DNA of 64,000 nucleotides, from NCBI GenBank assembly GCA_022606135.1, contig JABYQN010000011.1, forward strand, positions 1,798,001 through 1,862,000. Reading direction: 5' to 3'. Position numbers and translations under genes: made by a program. Below the pieces are notes generated by a model that searched no databases, was not told the DNA's origin, and worked only from the letters and a program-made list of their open reading frames with translations. Shown here in pieces: positions 1-9,971 of this stretch (the stretch's first letter is position 1; each line of letters opens with the position of its first letter). This DNA comes from Fomes fomentarius (taxonomy: Eukaryota; Basidiomycota; Agaricomycetes; Polyporales; Polyporaceae).

Positions 1-253
1 CGAAACATTCCCTATTCTGCAGCATTCTGCGATAGCACAAGTGCGTGAGGTCCAATGCATGCCCATGCACACACCTTGTCAGGATGACTTCAGCCGAGGC
101 CCTGAGAGTAGTCAGATCCACTGCATCACACCTTGACAGATTCTGTCCGAACCCCTGCCCCTGTACGTGATGAGCTGCGCTTCGGGCCGTGGATTCGCTT
201 GTATGTATAATTCTGGGGTTCAATAAACCGCTAGCCTCCATTCGCAATTTCAT
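1..253 (-). CDS. Unrecognised ORF, 5' part only (array unit boundary)
   Basis: This is the left-truncated counterpart of the 158-residue minus-strand reading frame seen complete at 11785-12261. It opens with an ATG at 253 (MKLRMEASGLL) and runs off the left window edge. I do not recognise the product, and it may not be a gene. Confidence 0.2.
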   Translation of the reverse strand, partial: MKLRMEASGLLNPRIIHTSESTARSAAHHVQGQGFGQNLSRCDAVDLTTLRASAEVILTRCVHGHALDLTHLCYRRMLQNRECF

Positions 254-848
254 ACGCCCGAGCAGGCCATGAGACTCGAATGTTCCTTTGCTTTTTGTTC
301 AAATTCATGGATTCTGTTCCGTCTGGTACTGCAGAACACAACCATACAGTATGTCAATTATGTAGTACCAAGTTCTTGCCATTGCAGAGTGCAATGCACG
401 CATGCAGCGCACTTCCCGGGCAGCATGTCATTATGATTTGTGTGGAATGCGACCCAGTCGCACCGTTTTACCCACAACAGGAACAATATCAATGAGCTCG
501 CACGGGGAAACATATTGGCCACACGCGCGCTGTCGACCAATGCTCGCTTGCTCGGTAAACACTCACCAAGAAGTTCAAGCGAGCGGCGAACGGAGCAGCG
601 CCCAGCGCCCAGCGTGGTGCAATGATGTCTCCGCAACATGTCATTTCAGCCTTGGGAATATTGAAACGGACAATACGATGGCCGGCATGCGAGCTGGTCC
701 GTGCGTACTCTGGGCAGGTGGATATTTAGTCTGCTAGCATGCTCCCCCATCCTCACCGTTCATCGACGCCCTCCATTCCTGCTCCTCTACCCCCCATCAA
801 ACTCGCTACTCGTGTATCCTGCTGCAAGCCTCTCCTCTCGACCTCGCC
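254..848. other. Gene-poor stretch with a probable promoter (unit 1)
   Basis: No convincing gene is visible. The last 100 bases, about 740-848, are rich in C and T (for example CTCCTCTACCCCCC), as is usual just upstream of fungal transcription and translation starts, and lead into the ATG at 849. The same stretch recurs at 12262-12855, 24340-24911 and 36304-36897. ORFs in several frames overlap here and none resembles a known protein. Confidence 0.4.
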
Positions 849-1614
849 ATGTCCTGCCTGTCCGCCGCCGCTCTGTTCGCGACCTGCTGATGTTGAGGTG
901 AGTCCAGCATGCGCATGTCGTGGCCGTCTGTCATGTTGTCGGTCGCTGACAGGCGGCCTTCCGCAGCTCGTAGACTGCGATAAGTGCGGCGACATCCACT
1001 GTGCGTACGTCTGTTGTTGTGCACAGACCGTCCCCCGAGCTCACTCACTGTCTTCCCTGCCCAGATTGCTCACGGCTTGACTGACATCTAGAGACGCTGT
1101 GGAAGCACTTGGTAAGTTCTATGCGTTGTCATAAAGCGCACAATCATACCTGAGTATTCATCCTCACAGGCCATGCCGGACGTCCCGGACGACTTGCAGA
1201 GGATGTCCAGAGGATCAGTGAGGTCAGTACGCCGTGCTGAACGTCTCCATCATCCTAACTGCTGACCAATTCATCATCTACTTACTAGTATGCACGCCCT
1301 GTCCAGCAATGACACAGGTAAGCTTATCAGAACATTCGCACGATGTCCGGTGACTGACCTTGAGCCTCGGTTATGACCGGCCCAGGTGCAGCGGATGAGT
1401 TGTGGGTAGCAAACGGCCCCCCGAAGAAGCCTGGTGTCGAATGCCATTCTGCAGGGTTGGGCGAGCGCCACAGGTTGGCCTCCGATTGGAGGAGGCCCAG
1501 GTTGACGTGGAGGAAAACCAGGAGGAGGCACGCCAGGTGGTCTCCGAGCGCAAGCTGATGATACCAATCCTCGAGGACTCGTCGTCGTCGTCGTCGTCGT
1601 CGCATGGCTGCTGA
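849..1614 (+). CDS. Candidate spliced gene of unknown function (unit 1)
   Basis: A CT-rich leader precedes ATG 849. Four good GT-AG introns follow on the plus strand: after TTGAG at about 899, after CACTTG at about 1111, after CAGTGAG at about 1222 and after GACACAG at about 1316, with acceptors ending CTGACAG, TCACAG, TTACTAG and GGCCCAG. One frame then reads a stretch containing ADELWVANGPPKKPG; a second, overlapping frame gives an acidic helical reading (EEAQVDVEENQEEARQ) ending in a serine run. The two cannot be joined without a frameshift, and in this unit the first exon meets an early TGA. I do not recognise a family. It is probably decaying or wrongly joined; the introns are the best support for a transcript. 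Confidence 0.3.
1573..1602. repeat. (GTC)n trinucleotide run, expanded in unit 1
   Basis: Eight or so consecutive TCG/GTC triplets are present here, whereas the matching places in units 2, 3 and 4 have only about three (near 13580, 25630 and 37620). Read on the plus strand in the coiled-coil frame it encodes a serine run; on the minus strand, aspartates. Confidence 0.85.
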
Positions 1615-2426
1615 CGGGTACGGGCACAACCGAGCAGCGACCGGCAGGAGTGGTGACGACCTCCGAGTCGTTGTCGTCGGCGCGCAGTGCGGACGACCGG
1701 AGGACAGCATTCGCCGCCATACTTCCCAAGACAGCCGCAGCCGGGGTCCTGTGCAGATTTGTCCATCTGTACGTAGCGTCGCTTCGTGTGCTGGCACTTG
1801 GTTGAGATGCCGTGAGCACGAGCACCATGCCAGCGCGGGCTGGTGCGCGTCTTCACAGCTTGGCGGTTCATGGGAAATGGTAGAGGCGGCGGTGTGCAGA
1901 GTGCATGGCAATGTCTGCCCGCTCATAGACGTCTTCCAGGCCGCCCGCGCCGTTGCATCTGCAGAGGAAGTCGGGCCCGGGAGGCAGTCAGTCGGGACTG
2001 TTCCGTGAATGGTAGATGCCGTCGGCAGACGTGTCTAGTCCCGAAACGGGGGGAGAGAGAGGGTCATACATATTAGGGGACTGCGGAGGTGGGGACGCGG
2101 ACAGAGGCATTCCTGCATGAGGCGGCGACACATCAAGATGCCGTGAGATTGCTTCGGGGACGAGATGGCCGACCTCGTCTGTTTGCGCAGAAACGCGTGC
2201 TTCGGGTAGATTGTGCTTAGTACGACGTACCTGACATACTTGAGAGAGTACTGCGTCGTTTTGCCCATGAGATCTACAGAATCTTTACTTACCAGGGGAT
2301 CGGAGGGCCCAGTCCAGTGTGTTCTGTGTGAACGCCGCATATGTTTTAATACATCAGTAGTATACAATGCCCTTATGTACAGCTTTGTGTGAGATAGAGT
2401 GCAGAGACAGCCGGTGTGGCTTGTAC
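1615..2426. other. No recognisable gene (unit 1)
   Basis: Long overlapping ORFs exist on both strands, for example 1274-1926 and 2035-2472 on the minus strand, but three frames are open at once, as expected in stop-poor sequence, and none resembles a known protein. The stretch recurs at about 13620-14440, 25670-26440 and 37650-38450. Here unit 1 resembles unit 4 and unit 2 resembles unit 3. Confidence 0.4.
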
Positions 2427-3600
2427 AAGATGTCGCGTCGAGGACAGTGCGATAGGCGCCCATGAAACGCAAAGAAACGGTCGTTTGAGTGGATTATTGG
2501 AATACGTCGGAGGGGTGCGAGAGCGGTCGCGTTCGGTGTAGAATGTTCGTGGCTACATTTATATCTGTGTTAGAGCGCGACAGGGAACGAATAAGAGGAG
2601 ATATGGTTGAATCTGGTACTTACCTATCACTGATTTCGACCCTGTGAGTGATCAAAGCCACATACAGACGAGCTGAGCGTTCGTTCTGGCTCATGCGGTG
2701 TATTGAATGAGATATGAGCCGTTCCTGCGAGATGGACACATGAGAGGAGTGATGAATGGCCGGCGAGTTCATGGGATGGGAGAGCCTACCACAGTCGCGA
2801 AAATGAGCCAGGCGGGATAGATACGGTAACTATAAGGTGTCCTCCAGTCGCGGCATCGTTAAAGCGAGGACAAGCTTGAAGGGCAGTAGAGCCGAGAAGC
2901 AGACGGGACACGGAAACGTGTCCGGCGAAGGGTTGATTCGAATACTGAGCACGGGACTCCTGTCAATGAGGTTCTCCTGTAAATGATTCAATTAGATCAT
3001 GGACTGATATTGGGGTAGTTTTCTTCATGGTATACATACCACGAACGGATGTCGCGTCCAGGATGATGGGATAGGCGCCCGTGAAACGCCATGAATTCGC
3101 CGTTTGGGTGGATTACTGGAATTCGTCGGAGGGGTGCGAGAACGGTCGCGTCCGGCGCAAAATGTCCATGGCTACATAAATATTTGTGTTAGCAAGCGAT
3201 GCGGAGTATATTACAAGGTTTATGACAGGATCTGGTGCTTACCTGTGACTGATGTGTACCCTGTGAGCGATCAAGGTCGAGCACAGACGTGCTGAGCGTA
3301 TGTGATGGCTGATGCGGTGTGCATAGAGTGAGATATAAACCGATCCTGTGCGATTGACGTGTGAGAGAGCGATGATTGGCCGGCGGCGAGGTCGTGAGAT
3401 GGCTGAGCCTACTGCGGCGGGATAGGTACAGTAAGTATAAGGTTTCCTCCAGTCGCGATGAGACTCCCACTCGGTAAAGCGAGGGCAAGCTTGAAGGGCA
3501 ATTGAGCTGAGAAGTAGAGAAGAGGAATAGGGAATGGGACACGAAAACGAGTCTGGCGAAGGGTGGTATGGATCGTGAGCGAGAAGGGGTCGTGAGCGAG
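2427..3600. repeat. Nested pair of ~0.6-kb diverged direct repeats (unit 1)
   Basis: Block A (about 2427-2970) and block B (about 3042-3600) align along their length. Shared landmarks are GGATAGGCGCCC/CGATAGGCGCCC, GGATTA(T/C)TGGAAT(T/A)CGTCGG, GGCTACAT with TGTGTTAG, GATGAATGGCC/GATGATTGGCC, and AAGCGAGG(A/G)CAAGCTTGAAGG. They are clearly older than the 12-kb array because each unit carries both blocks. I see no coding function. Block B abuts the broken 3' end of the Argonaute relic. Confidence 0.85.
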
Positions 3601-3628
3601 AAGGGGCCGAAAGGACTGATGAATAACT

Positions 3629-4300
3629 GACCAAAATCGAGGACGTGTTGGAACTGTCCTTCCGACACGCCGTCCTGGTAGAAGATGATCCGCTTGGGAT
3701 CGGGCGACTTCCTGTCCGCCTTCGTCTGGTAGGCGCGATAGATTCCGAGGATCTTGAGGGCCATATCCTATAGACCGTCGATCATCTCCTGCCGCGATGT
3801 CTGCACGCAGCACTCGGCGAGGTACTTAGCCGTGTCGGAGTCGACGTTGCCCACCAGCGCGGTGAACGATGGGCGGCCGTCAGCACCAGGAGCCGGATGA
3901 ATCACGTCCGCACTGTTACCGTATGAGAAAGCGTTTGCGCACACATTCAGTCAACACTCACCCCATGACGACTGTCGGGTTGTGTGGGTCGGTGAGCACG
4001 GGGACGGACCGTGCGTCGGGAATCGTGTTGATACCGCCCATCTTCACGGCGTTGATCCTGCGGGAATTCGTCAACACCACATTCAGCGGCAAGCATCGAG
4101 GCTAACCCACTCTAAGCACACGTTCGCAAATACTGCTTATTCGCGCGGACACACTTCGCGCTCTGGAGGCACTGAGTTGCCACTCCGACCTATGTGCGAG
4201 GTCGTCAGCCAGAAGAGTCAACATTGAAAGAGGACGAAGAGGAATGCGGACCTGAGAGAAGTCGGTCGGACTCAGCGCGAAGACCACCATGACGATGGGA
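3629..4300 (-). pseudogene. Argonaute PIWI-domain relic (unit 1)
   Basis: Reading right to left, minus-strand exons give VGVATQCLQSAKC, then VKMGGINTIP and VPVLTDPHNPTVVMG, an intron (donor GTGAGTGTTG, acceptor GGTAACAG), then ADVIHPAPGADGRPSFTALV, NVDSDTAKYLAE, VQTSRQEM, and IIFYQDGVSEGQFQHVLDF. These are PIWI-domain signatures of eukaryotic Argonautes, with the first two catalytic aspartates (ADVIHP and FYQDG) in place. A TAG replaces the codon between the stretch after RQEM and DMALKI (about 3769), and the domain stops after HVLDF, so the last catalytic histidine and C-terminus are missing. PAZ and N-terminal parts are not visible upstream. In this copy an intron ending CGCACATAG precedes VGVATQC, unlike units 2-4. 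It could not work as a nuclease; it may still be transcribed. Confidence 0.85.
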
Positions 4301-5134
4301 GCTGGTGGGAGTGGAGCGTGTGAGACGCGTGCGTAAGGGTGCCTATAGGCGACTTCGTGTCGAGGGGCCAGGGGAGGGATATTTTTAGCGGGGTGGACAA
4401 GAGGCAAGGCTGTGGATCGAGCGATTGGGACGAGTCCAAGCAAGGGACGGAGGGACAGAGAGCGAGAACGAGGCAGATGAGCGCAGAGCGCGGACAGGCA
4501 GCGACCGTCACTCGGTGTGTGCGTCATGCCTGTCACTCTCTGGCGCCAGTCCGCGCTCCACAGATACCACGACAGCTGGCGCACCGGAGCGACTGTGATC
4601 CGTTGAGTAGTACATGCGTGAGGTGGATTGCATCCGGAAATGGGTACATACCTCCCTATCAGCCTGAACGACAGTGGACGCTAACCTCATCGACGTTCCC
4701 TGTCGCTTCATCGTGTGGGTTCTCTCCCTCTACCTCTCTCTCCCTCCAGCTAAGTTCGCAAATCCTGTTCTCCATCTGTAGGATTCTTCTATACAGGCAG
4801 GTGCACTTCGAGTTCGTGCTTTCGTTTCAGGCGATGACCGCGGCTAGAATGATGAAACTTGGTTCGGGTCCTCGCACATTCCTTAGCCTATCGGGTCTGT
4901 CAACGATGAATGTTGAGGCTTTAGCCTGACAACTTGACGTAGGTCTATCTTGACTCCGTCGGCGCTCTGACTTCACATTTGTCCTACACCGACCTTAATC
5001 CAGTCTAGCCTCGTGCTTCTCGTGCACGGACCTGTCCGGAACCCTGCTTCTCCATGCCCATTGCTGGTCCCCGTCTTTCCTTGTAACTGATCTTAACAGC
5101 CTTCGAGCCAACCCTCGTGAAGTTTGAACTCATC
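4301..5134. other. Upstream region of the cystathionine gamma-synthase gene
   Basis: This sequence separates the Argonaute relic (leftward) from the synthase gene (rightward), so it would be their shared divergent promoter region. It contains a pyrimidine tract at about 4725-4750 (CTCTCCCTCTACCTCTCTCT), common in fungal promoters. An open frame of about 190 residues at 4339-4929 is serine-rich, with no known features, and I treat it as chance. The region is almost identical in units 1-3 and slightly different in unit 4. Confidence 0.4.
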
Positions 5135-7194
5135 ATGATGACCGCAAGTCTCCTACAAGTGCGCGAAGAAGAGAACTCATCAGCGCTGGGCACTCCTGTG
5201 CCTCTCACTGACCATGCACTTTCTGTATCTATGCCAACATGGAGAGACACCGTCCGATACATGGAACGAGACAGACGGGTCCTCGACGCCTTGCTCTCGG
5301 GCTATCCGCGTTTTTTCATACCCCTGAACGTCCGGAAGGTGAGTGATTCCACTGTACCCCCGTTACACTCGCTCACACTCGCCATCCGTCACTCACGTAG
5401 CTGGAGAAGATCTGCGAGCAGAAGTTCGGTGCACCAGGCGAACGATGCCTTCTCTTCCCCAGCCGCAAGCTCGCAGAACAGTGCCGCGCCTTCGTCACCG
5501 ATCTCTCTACGCAAGCGGGCTCTCCCGTCCCTATCCATCTCGCACACTTCACTATCTCAGCTGCTTCGAACGGCGACCATTCGATTCCTGACGAGGAACT
5601 ACACATCGTCCTGTTCCCTGAGACCGCCTCTGAGCTTGCGAAACAGTTCTGGATGCACACAGGCACCGGTATATCCTCCCGCCGCGCCGTCCGTTGCCAG
5701 CTCCTCCTTGGAGAGGAGGACGCCGTCAGGGCTGACACGTTCAGTTGCAAAACGAGAGGCGCTCAGGCCGAGTGTGGTAGGACTGGGGATGGTGGCTTTC
5801 ATAACGTCGCATGGACACGAGGGGTGACGGAGCCCCCACTCAGCTCGGGTGCGGTCGCCAAGCTTGCAATACGGCGCCGCATCTCAGGTTTGCTTCGCAG
5901 GGACGCAAGGGCTTGGAGTCCAGGTGACGGCGGATACCTGAACGGACACGGACTGTGCGAGCAAGCTGCCAACGGCGTGGCGTCGGGCGATGTTTGGCTT
6001 TTCCCTGCCGGGATGTCAGCGATCTGGCACGCGCATCAACTGTGCATGGGCCTGCGACCCGGAGCGAAGAGCATATGCTTCGGGTGTGTCTCCCTTCCTT
6101 TGAATTTCCCCCGTGCGCATAGTGGCTGAGCGCTGTGGACGCGCAGGTTTCCCTACGTGGACACTTACAAGTGTCTCGAGAAGTGGGGTCCCGGAGTGCA
6201 CTTCTATGGAAGCGGATCTGATGACGACATCGAGGCCCTCGAGAATTTCCTCCGGCAAGAGAAGCAGAATCCGCCTACCTGGTCCATCTCCGCGCTCTTC
6301 ACCGAGTTCCCGTTCAATCCTCGCTTACGGTCGCCGAACTTGCCAAGGCTGCGTGAGCTGGCAGACAAGTACGACTTCCCGATTATTGTGGACGACACAG
6401 TCGGGAACTTCGCAAACGTGGACGTCCTGCCTTATGCTGATATACTCGTCACAAGCCTGAGTAAGATATTCAGTGGTGATGCAAATGTCATGGGTGGGAG
6501 GTATGCACCTATTTGACCGCTCTCACGATTTCTGCCAACTTTACAGATCGTATCTCGCAGTCTAGTTATCAATCCGAGAAGCAGAAACGCCAAACTGAAA
6601 GACCATCTGGCCGAGACCTTCGAAGACACCTACTTCGAAGAAGACGCAATACAGATGGAGCTCAACTCACGCGACTTCCACGCCCGCAACGCCGTGATCG
6701 ACGCGAACGCCCTTGCCGTCTGCGAATTCCTGCGCTCTCGCTCGCTCGGCGCCCCCTCCATCGCGAACTCCACGACAACCTCCGGCAAACTCGCGATCAA
6801 AGACGTCTTCTACCCCAAATGGATGACGCGCGACAACTACGATGTGTGCCGCGCTCGTGATGCCGACGGACAGCCCTTGGGAGGGTACGGCGGACTGTTC
6901 TCGCTGACGTTCGTCTCCTTGGCGGCGTCACGCGCGTTCTTCGATGCGCTCCCGTGCGCGAAGGGTCCGAGTCTGGGAACGAACTTCACGTTGTCGTGCC
7001 CATACACGATCATTGCACATTACTGGGAGCTGGAGTGGGCGGCGAGCTGGGGCGTCGAGGAGGGACTGGTGAGGATTAGTGTGGGCATGGAGGATACAGA
7101 GACGTTGTTGCGGTGGGGCGGAAAGGCGTTGTGTGCTGCGGAGGCGGTCGTCGAAGAAGTGAGGAAAGGGAGGAGACAGAGAACAGGTGGGTGA
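5135..7194 (+). CDS. STR2: Cystathionine gamma-synthase (Cys/Met PLP enzyme), unit 1
   Basis: Four exons (5135-5338, 5401-6083, 6147-6500, 6561-7194) join in frame to 624 residues. The family is the fungal cystathionine gamma-synthase (PF01053), which condenses an activated homoserine with cysteine to cystathionine in transsulfuration, using pyridoxal phosphate. Visible signs: the N-terminal SVSMPTWRD and GYPRFF typical of fungal members, FWMHTGTGISSR, the phosphate-binding FPAGMSAIWHAH, FTEFPFNPRLRSPNLPRLR, IIVDDTVGNF, the PLP lysine in SLSKIFSGD (about residue 402), YFEEDA...NSRDF, and GPSLGTNFTLSCPYT near the end. Introns are 60-63 bases with GTGAGT/GTGTGT/GTATGC donors and TAG or CAG acceptors. 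The start was taken as the first ATG of an ATGATG pair after the last upstream break; the second is equally possible. A linker at about residues 165-245 is poorly conserved for the family. The tail EEVRKGRRQRTGG differs from unit 4. Reading frame intact. Confidence 0.9.
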
Positions 7195-7319
7195 GCTTGG
7201 TCGCATCATCCCGGGGCGGTGGCTGTTTTTCCATGCAGCGGGTATCATAGTTGCTGTTGCGCGCTATCCAATGGGCAGCTGGAGATCTTCCGGATCGATC
7301 AGTTGCCTCTGTCTCGTTC

Positions 7320-7460
7320 ATAGTCAGTAGTACTCTTCATACTCGTACTCTTCATAGCTGCATCCTCTTCATACTCGTACTCTTCAAGGTCAGTACTACT
7401 CTTCATACTTGTACTTGTCATACTCGTATTCTGCATAGTCAGCAGTACCGTTCATACTCT
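7320..7460. repeat. TCATACTCGTACTCT-type minisatellite (unit 1)
   Basis: Imperfect copies of a unit of about 15 bases, variants of TCATACTCGTACTCT interrupted by TAGTCAGTAGTAC-like pieces, lie about 125 bases downstream of the synthase stop codon. Units 2 and 3 have longer versions with extra copies. It is too short and irregular to be a CRISPR array. Confidence 0.85.
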
Positions 7461-7926
7461 GTCCCGGCAGGCCGACCGGTGGTGAGGATCTCATATTCCA
7501 CTCTCACAGTCACACTCAACAGCAGAAAAAAATATAAGGGCGAAATCAGACATGTAGTCTAGTCATATCACTACATACACACATGCTTACAAACAGAGAG
7601 AACAAAGCAAGGAAAGGAAAGACGAGACAGGGAGACGAGCACAGAGTCCCTCCAAAGTCCGTTTCCGCACGTCCAAAGTCGTGGGCGCTTACATGACATT
7701 AGCCATGCATCCGCGCGCGGCGTCACGCGTGCCGGTCCACTCTCTGCTACCACCACCATGCACGCCCCGGTGAGCACTCTGCTTGACTCATCGACGGCTT
7801 TCTGGGGATGCGCTCGGGACTCTGTCTTGAATAGCACAACAATAGCCCAAATCTAGGAGGGCGCGGACCAGGACTTGGGATGGACATAGCAGCAACAGAA
7901 CAGATAGATGTACAGTACCTGGTAAG
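7461..7926. other. No recognisable gene (unit 1)
   Basis: Downstream flank of the synthase gene. It holds an AAAAAAATATAAGG stretch at about 7525 that could serve 3' processing, and GAACAAAGCAAGGAAAGG-like purine-rich sequence at about 7600. A possible short plus-strand exon begins with ATG 7880 (MDIAATEQIDVQYL) and ends at a GTAAGT donor at 7922. It could be the first exon of a gene reading through the pyrimidine repeat, but I cannot identify a product. Confidence 0.3.
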
Positions 7927-8040
7927 TCTCGCGCCCTCTCGTTCGCGCCTCCCCCTCTCGTTCGCGCCTCCCCCTCTCGTTCGCGCCTCCCGTCTCATTC
8001 GCACTTCCCGTCTCATTCGCGTCTTCTCTTGTTCATGCCT
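7927..8040. repeat. CCCTCTCGTTCGCGCCTCC minisatellite (unit 1)
   Basis: Several tandem copies of a pyrimidine-rich unit of about 18-19 bases decay rightwards into CTCATTCGC variants. They sit between a GTAAGT donor and a CCTAG acceptor at about 8075 on the plus strand, so they may lie in an intron. The copy number is lower in units 2 and 3. Confidence 0.8.
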
Positions 8041-8666
8041 CCCCCATGAACACTGCCCCACTTGACTGTTCCTAGAACGTTCTCCGTCGCTCATGTTTTG
8101 GGATGAGGATGTATCGGTGAGTCCTCGTACTACGTTTGAAGACATCTGGTGAGTCACGGCCTGACATGACCACATGGAGACCACGCAATCCCTCGTTAGT
8201 CTAGTGATGAACAGACACCTCAACGAGCTGCTCACCATGCTGGTGTGACGGCTATGACTTCTGGCAGATCTCGCTCTGACTTTGCCATGGCCAGAGAGAC
8301 CGTCGGCAATGCAGGAGCAAGAGGTGAGTAGACTAAATGGTATGTACGACTCACCGACCCATTTCTCGCCTGTAAACATATGCCGCGATCTGTGTTCCAC
8401 TGGTACGTGTCCAGTGTGAGACCTGAAGAGTGAGATCAGCGACATCTTGCTATAAGGTAAGCGAGGAGGATGAGTGAGTACGTCCCTGCTTGGACACATG
8501 TCCGTGCTTGAAAATGGACCACAGCCGGATCTGGCCTTGGGACTGCGTCGATCGTGTCAAGGGCTCACGTAGGTGGCATTTGGATATGCTAAGACCTCGT
8601 TACAGTGTGTCTGAAGACTGTATGACATGAATGACAAGACGTAAAAGTAAGGAAACGAAATCTTAC
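8041..8666. other. Splice-signal-rich stretch without an identifiable gene
   Basis: Both strands show GT-AG pairs around short open pieces. On plus: NVLRRSCFGMRMYR and LVMNRHLNELLTML. On minus: GQIRLWSIFKHGH and SERDLPEVIAVTPAW. Either strand could carry a multi-exon gene, but I could not settle strand or frame. Equivalent stretches lie at 20113-20752 and 32071-32707. Confidence 0.3.
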
Positions 8667-9504
8667 GAGTGTTGTCATCGGCCACACCTCCGATGAGCCT
8701 CTCTATCAGCTTCCCTGGCTCGCGTCCTGTGCACGCAACTAAGAATAAGCGCCAAGGACACCGTCAACATTTGTGGAGAACTGTGGAGGTCAGTCCGAGG
8801 TTAGGTCAGTGACATTGTTCAGGTCATAAGAGGAGGTTCACACTTGACGACCGTCTGGTCTGCACTGCAGCATGTAGGCACATCTCTAGTTAGTGGACAC
8901 TACAACAGTAAGTCTGCAATGCACCAACAGACTCACCTTCACGTGCAGCATTGTCGTCACTTGACTCACAGGGTACCGCTCCCACAGGCTTGAGGAACTG
9001 CTGCAATCGATGTGCATGTCTTCACCTTGGTATCTCTCCTAGATGCACTCGGACTTGCTTCAGGACTGTAGGATGGCTACACGCATGTCACGATCAGAGC
9101 TGAATCATACTGAATTGATATGAAACAACGAGGACATACCTGCTGGCTGAACACGAACTTCACCGCCGGCCCTGCGTGTTTGTCAACCGGAATTGTGCTC
9201 AGCTTCTGGTGAGACCCCTTGTGCTGTTGTACACGCCCGAGTCTGAGATATGGAATGGGAATGTCAATAAACCAGTCGTGCCATGAAGCAACCAGCACAG
9301 TCACACATTCTGTGATGATACACACCCTACACAGTGCACGCCAGCGTTCTTGCTCCGCTCGTGCACATTTGACATGCATGAGAACTCCGATGGCTTGAAC
9401 CCAACTTGTCTGATGTGCAGAAGGACGTGGATAACACAAGCTTGATCATGCTGTGGTGCTTGGGCGTGAACCCTGTCCAGAGCATGCTGTCGTCCATCTG
9501 CGGA
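8667..9504 (-). CDS. Traces of an unidentified multi-exon gene (unit 1)
   Basis: Minus-strand segments look coding and are bounded by splice signals. One contains MLWTGFTPKHH. A larger one (exon ending at 9140 with donor GTATGT) contains VTVLVASWHDWFIDIPIPY and LSTIPVDKHAGPAVKFVF. It joins in frame to PSYSPEASPSASRRDTK (9076-9026). A further piece near 8667-8760 reads WRLFLVACTGREPGKLIERL before a GTAAGA donor at 8666. I do not recognise the family. Other joins fail or meet stops, and in units 2 and 3 a TAA appears in the frame just upstream of the large exon, so it may be degenerate. Confidence 0.3.
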
Positions 9505-9971
9505 TGGATCTTTTCATGGGATAATGCATGTGTCTTGAGAGCAGTGAGCTGCAGGGGACGAGGTATGCGGAGTTGGAAGGGCGAGTCTAGAGACAGGGAT
9601 GAGCGTGAGGGAAGCAGTCAGGAGAGAATACGAGTATCCGAGTATTGTGTTGAGCACAGCCATGTCCCGTGTCTGTCTGAAGGGGCAGTGCAGCTTACAC
9701 GTAGCATGGTCGACCGGTCTGGACCCAGGAGCAGCACGGCAAGCGATCATGCAATTAACCGCCTGATTGTCTGACTCCACTCTGTCACATCTACCCGAGC
9801 TTGTGACAGACATACATGGCCAGAATCCTGCGACACGCACAAGAAGATACAGTAGATGTGCCAGAGGCTCTGTGCCATGCCTCTCTCTCCCAGTTATGAT
9901 TCATCCAGCGCAGACTCTCCCACACGGCTTCATATGCAGGTCAATCTTGTGGCAGTGCATCAGGATCAAAT
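9505..9971. other. No recognisable gene (unit 1)
   Basis: Short overlapping ORFs on both strands without familiar motifs lie between the unidentified gene traces and the stop codon of the small minus-strand gene that follows. Confidence 0.35.

Noticed and set aside
402..737. Plus-strand ORF of 111 codons recurring at 12277-12744
   Set aside because: No motif, not flanked by promoter or splice signals, and disrupted in unit 3.
1274..1926. Three overlapping minus-strand ORFs of 166-199 codons
   Set aside because: All three frames are open at once, which points to stop-poor sequence; splice signals favour the plus strand here. A Cys-rich piece in one frame was not enough to call a gene.
2035..2472. 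Minus-strand ORF of 145 codons (also 37952-38497)
   Set aside because: Not preserved in units 2 and 3, and it reads through the non-coding nested repeat.
4339..4929. Long plus-strand ORF (190 or so codons) recurring at 16417, 28365 and 40423
   Set aside because: It lies in the promoter region of the synthase gene, is Ser/Arg-rich without motifs, and is conserved only because the units are duplicates.
5117..5134. Upstream GTG as start of the synthase gene
   Set aside because: Fungal nuclear genes start at ATG; the ATGATG at 5135-5140 fits the expected N-terminus.
7320..7460. Possible CRISPR-like or telomeric repeat
   Set aside because: Units are adjacent and imperfect without unique spacers, and the motif is not TTAGGG-like.
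7747..8499. Minus-strand ORF of 250 codons rich in Arg/Glu
   Set aside because: The charged part is the translated pyrimidine minisatellite, and the frame runs across several likely introns; indels between units 1, 2 and 3 break it.
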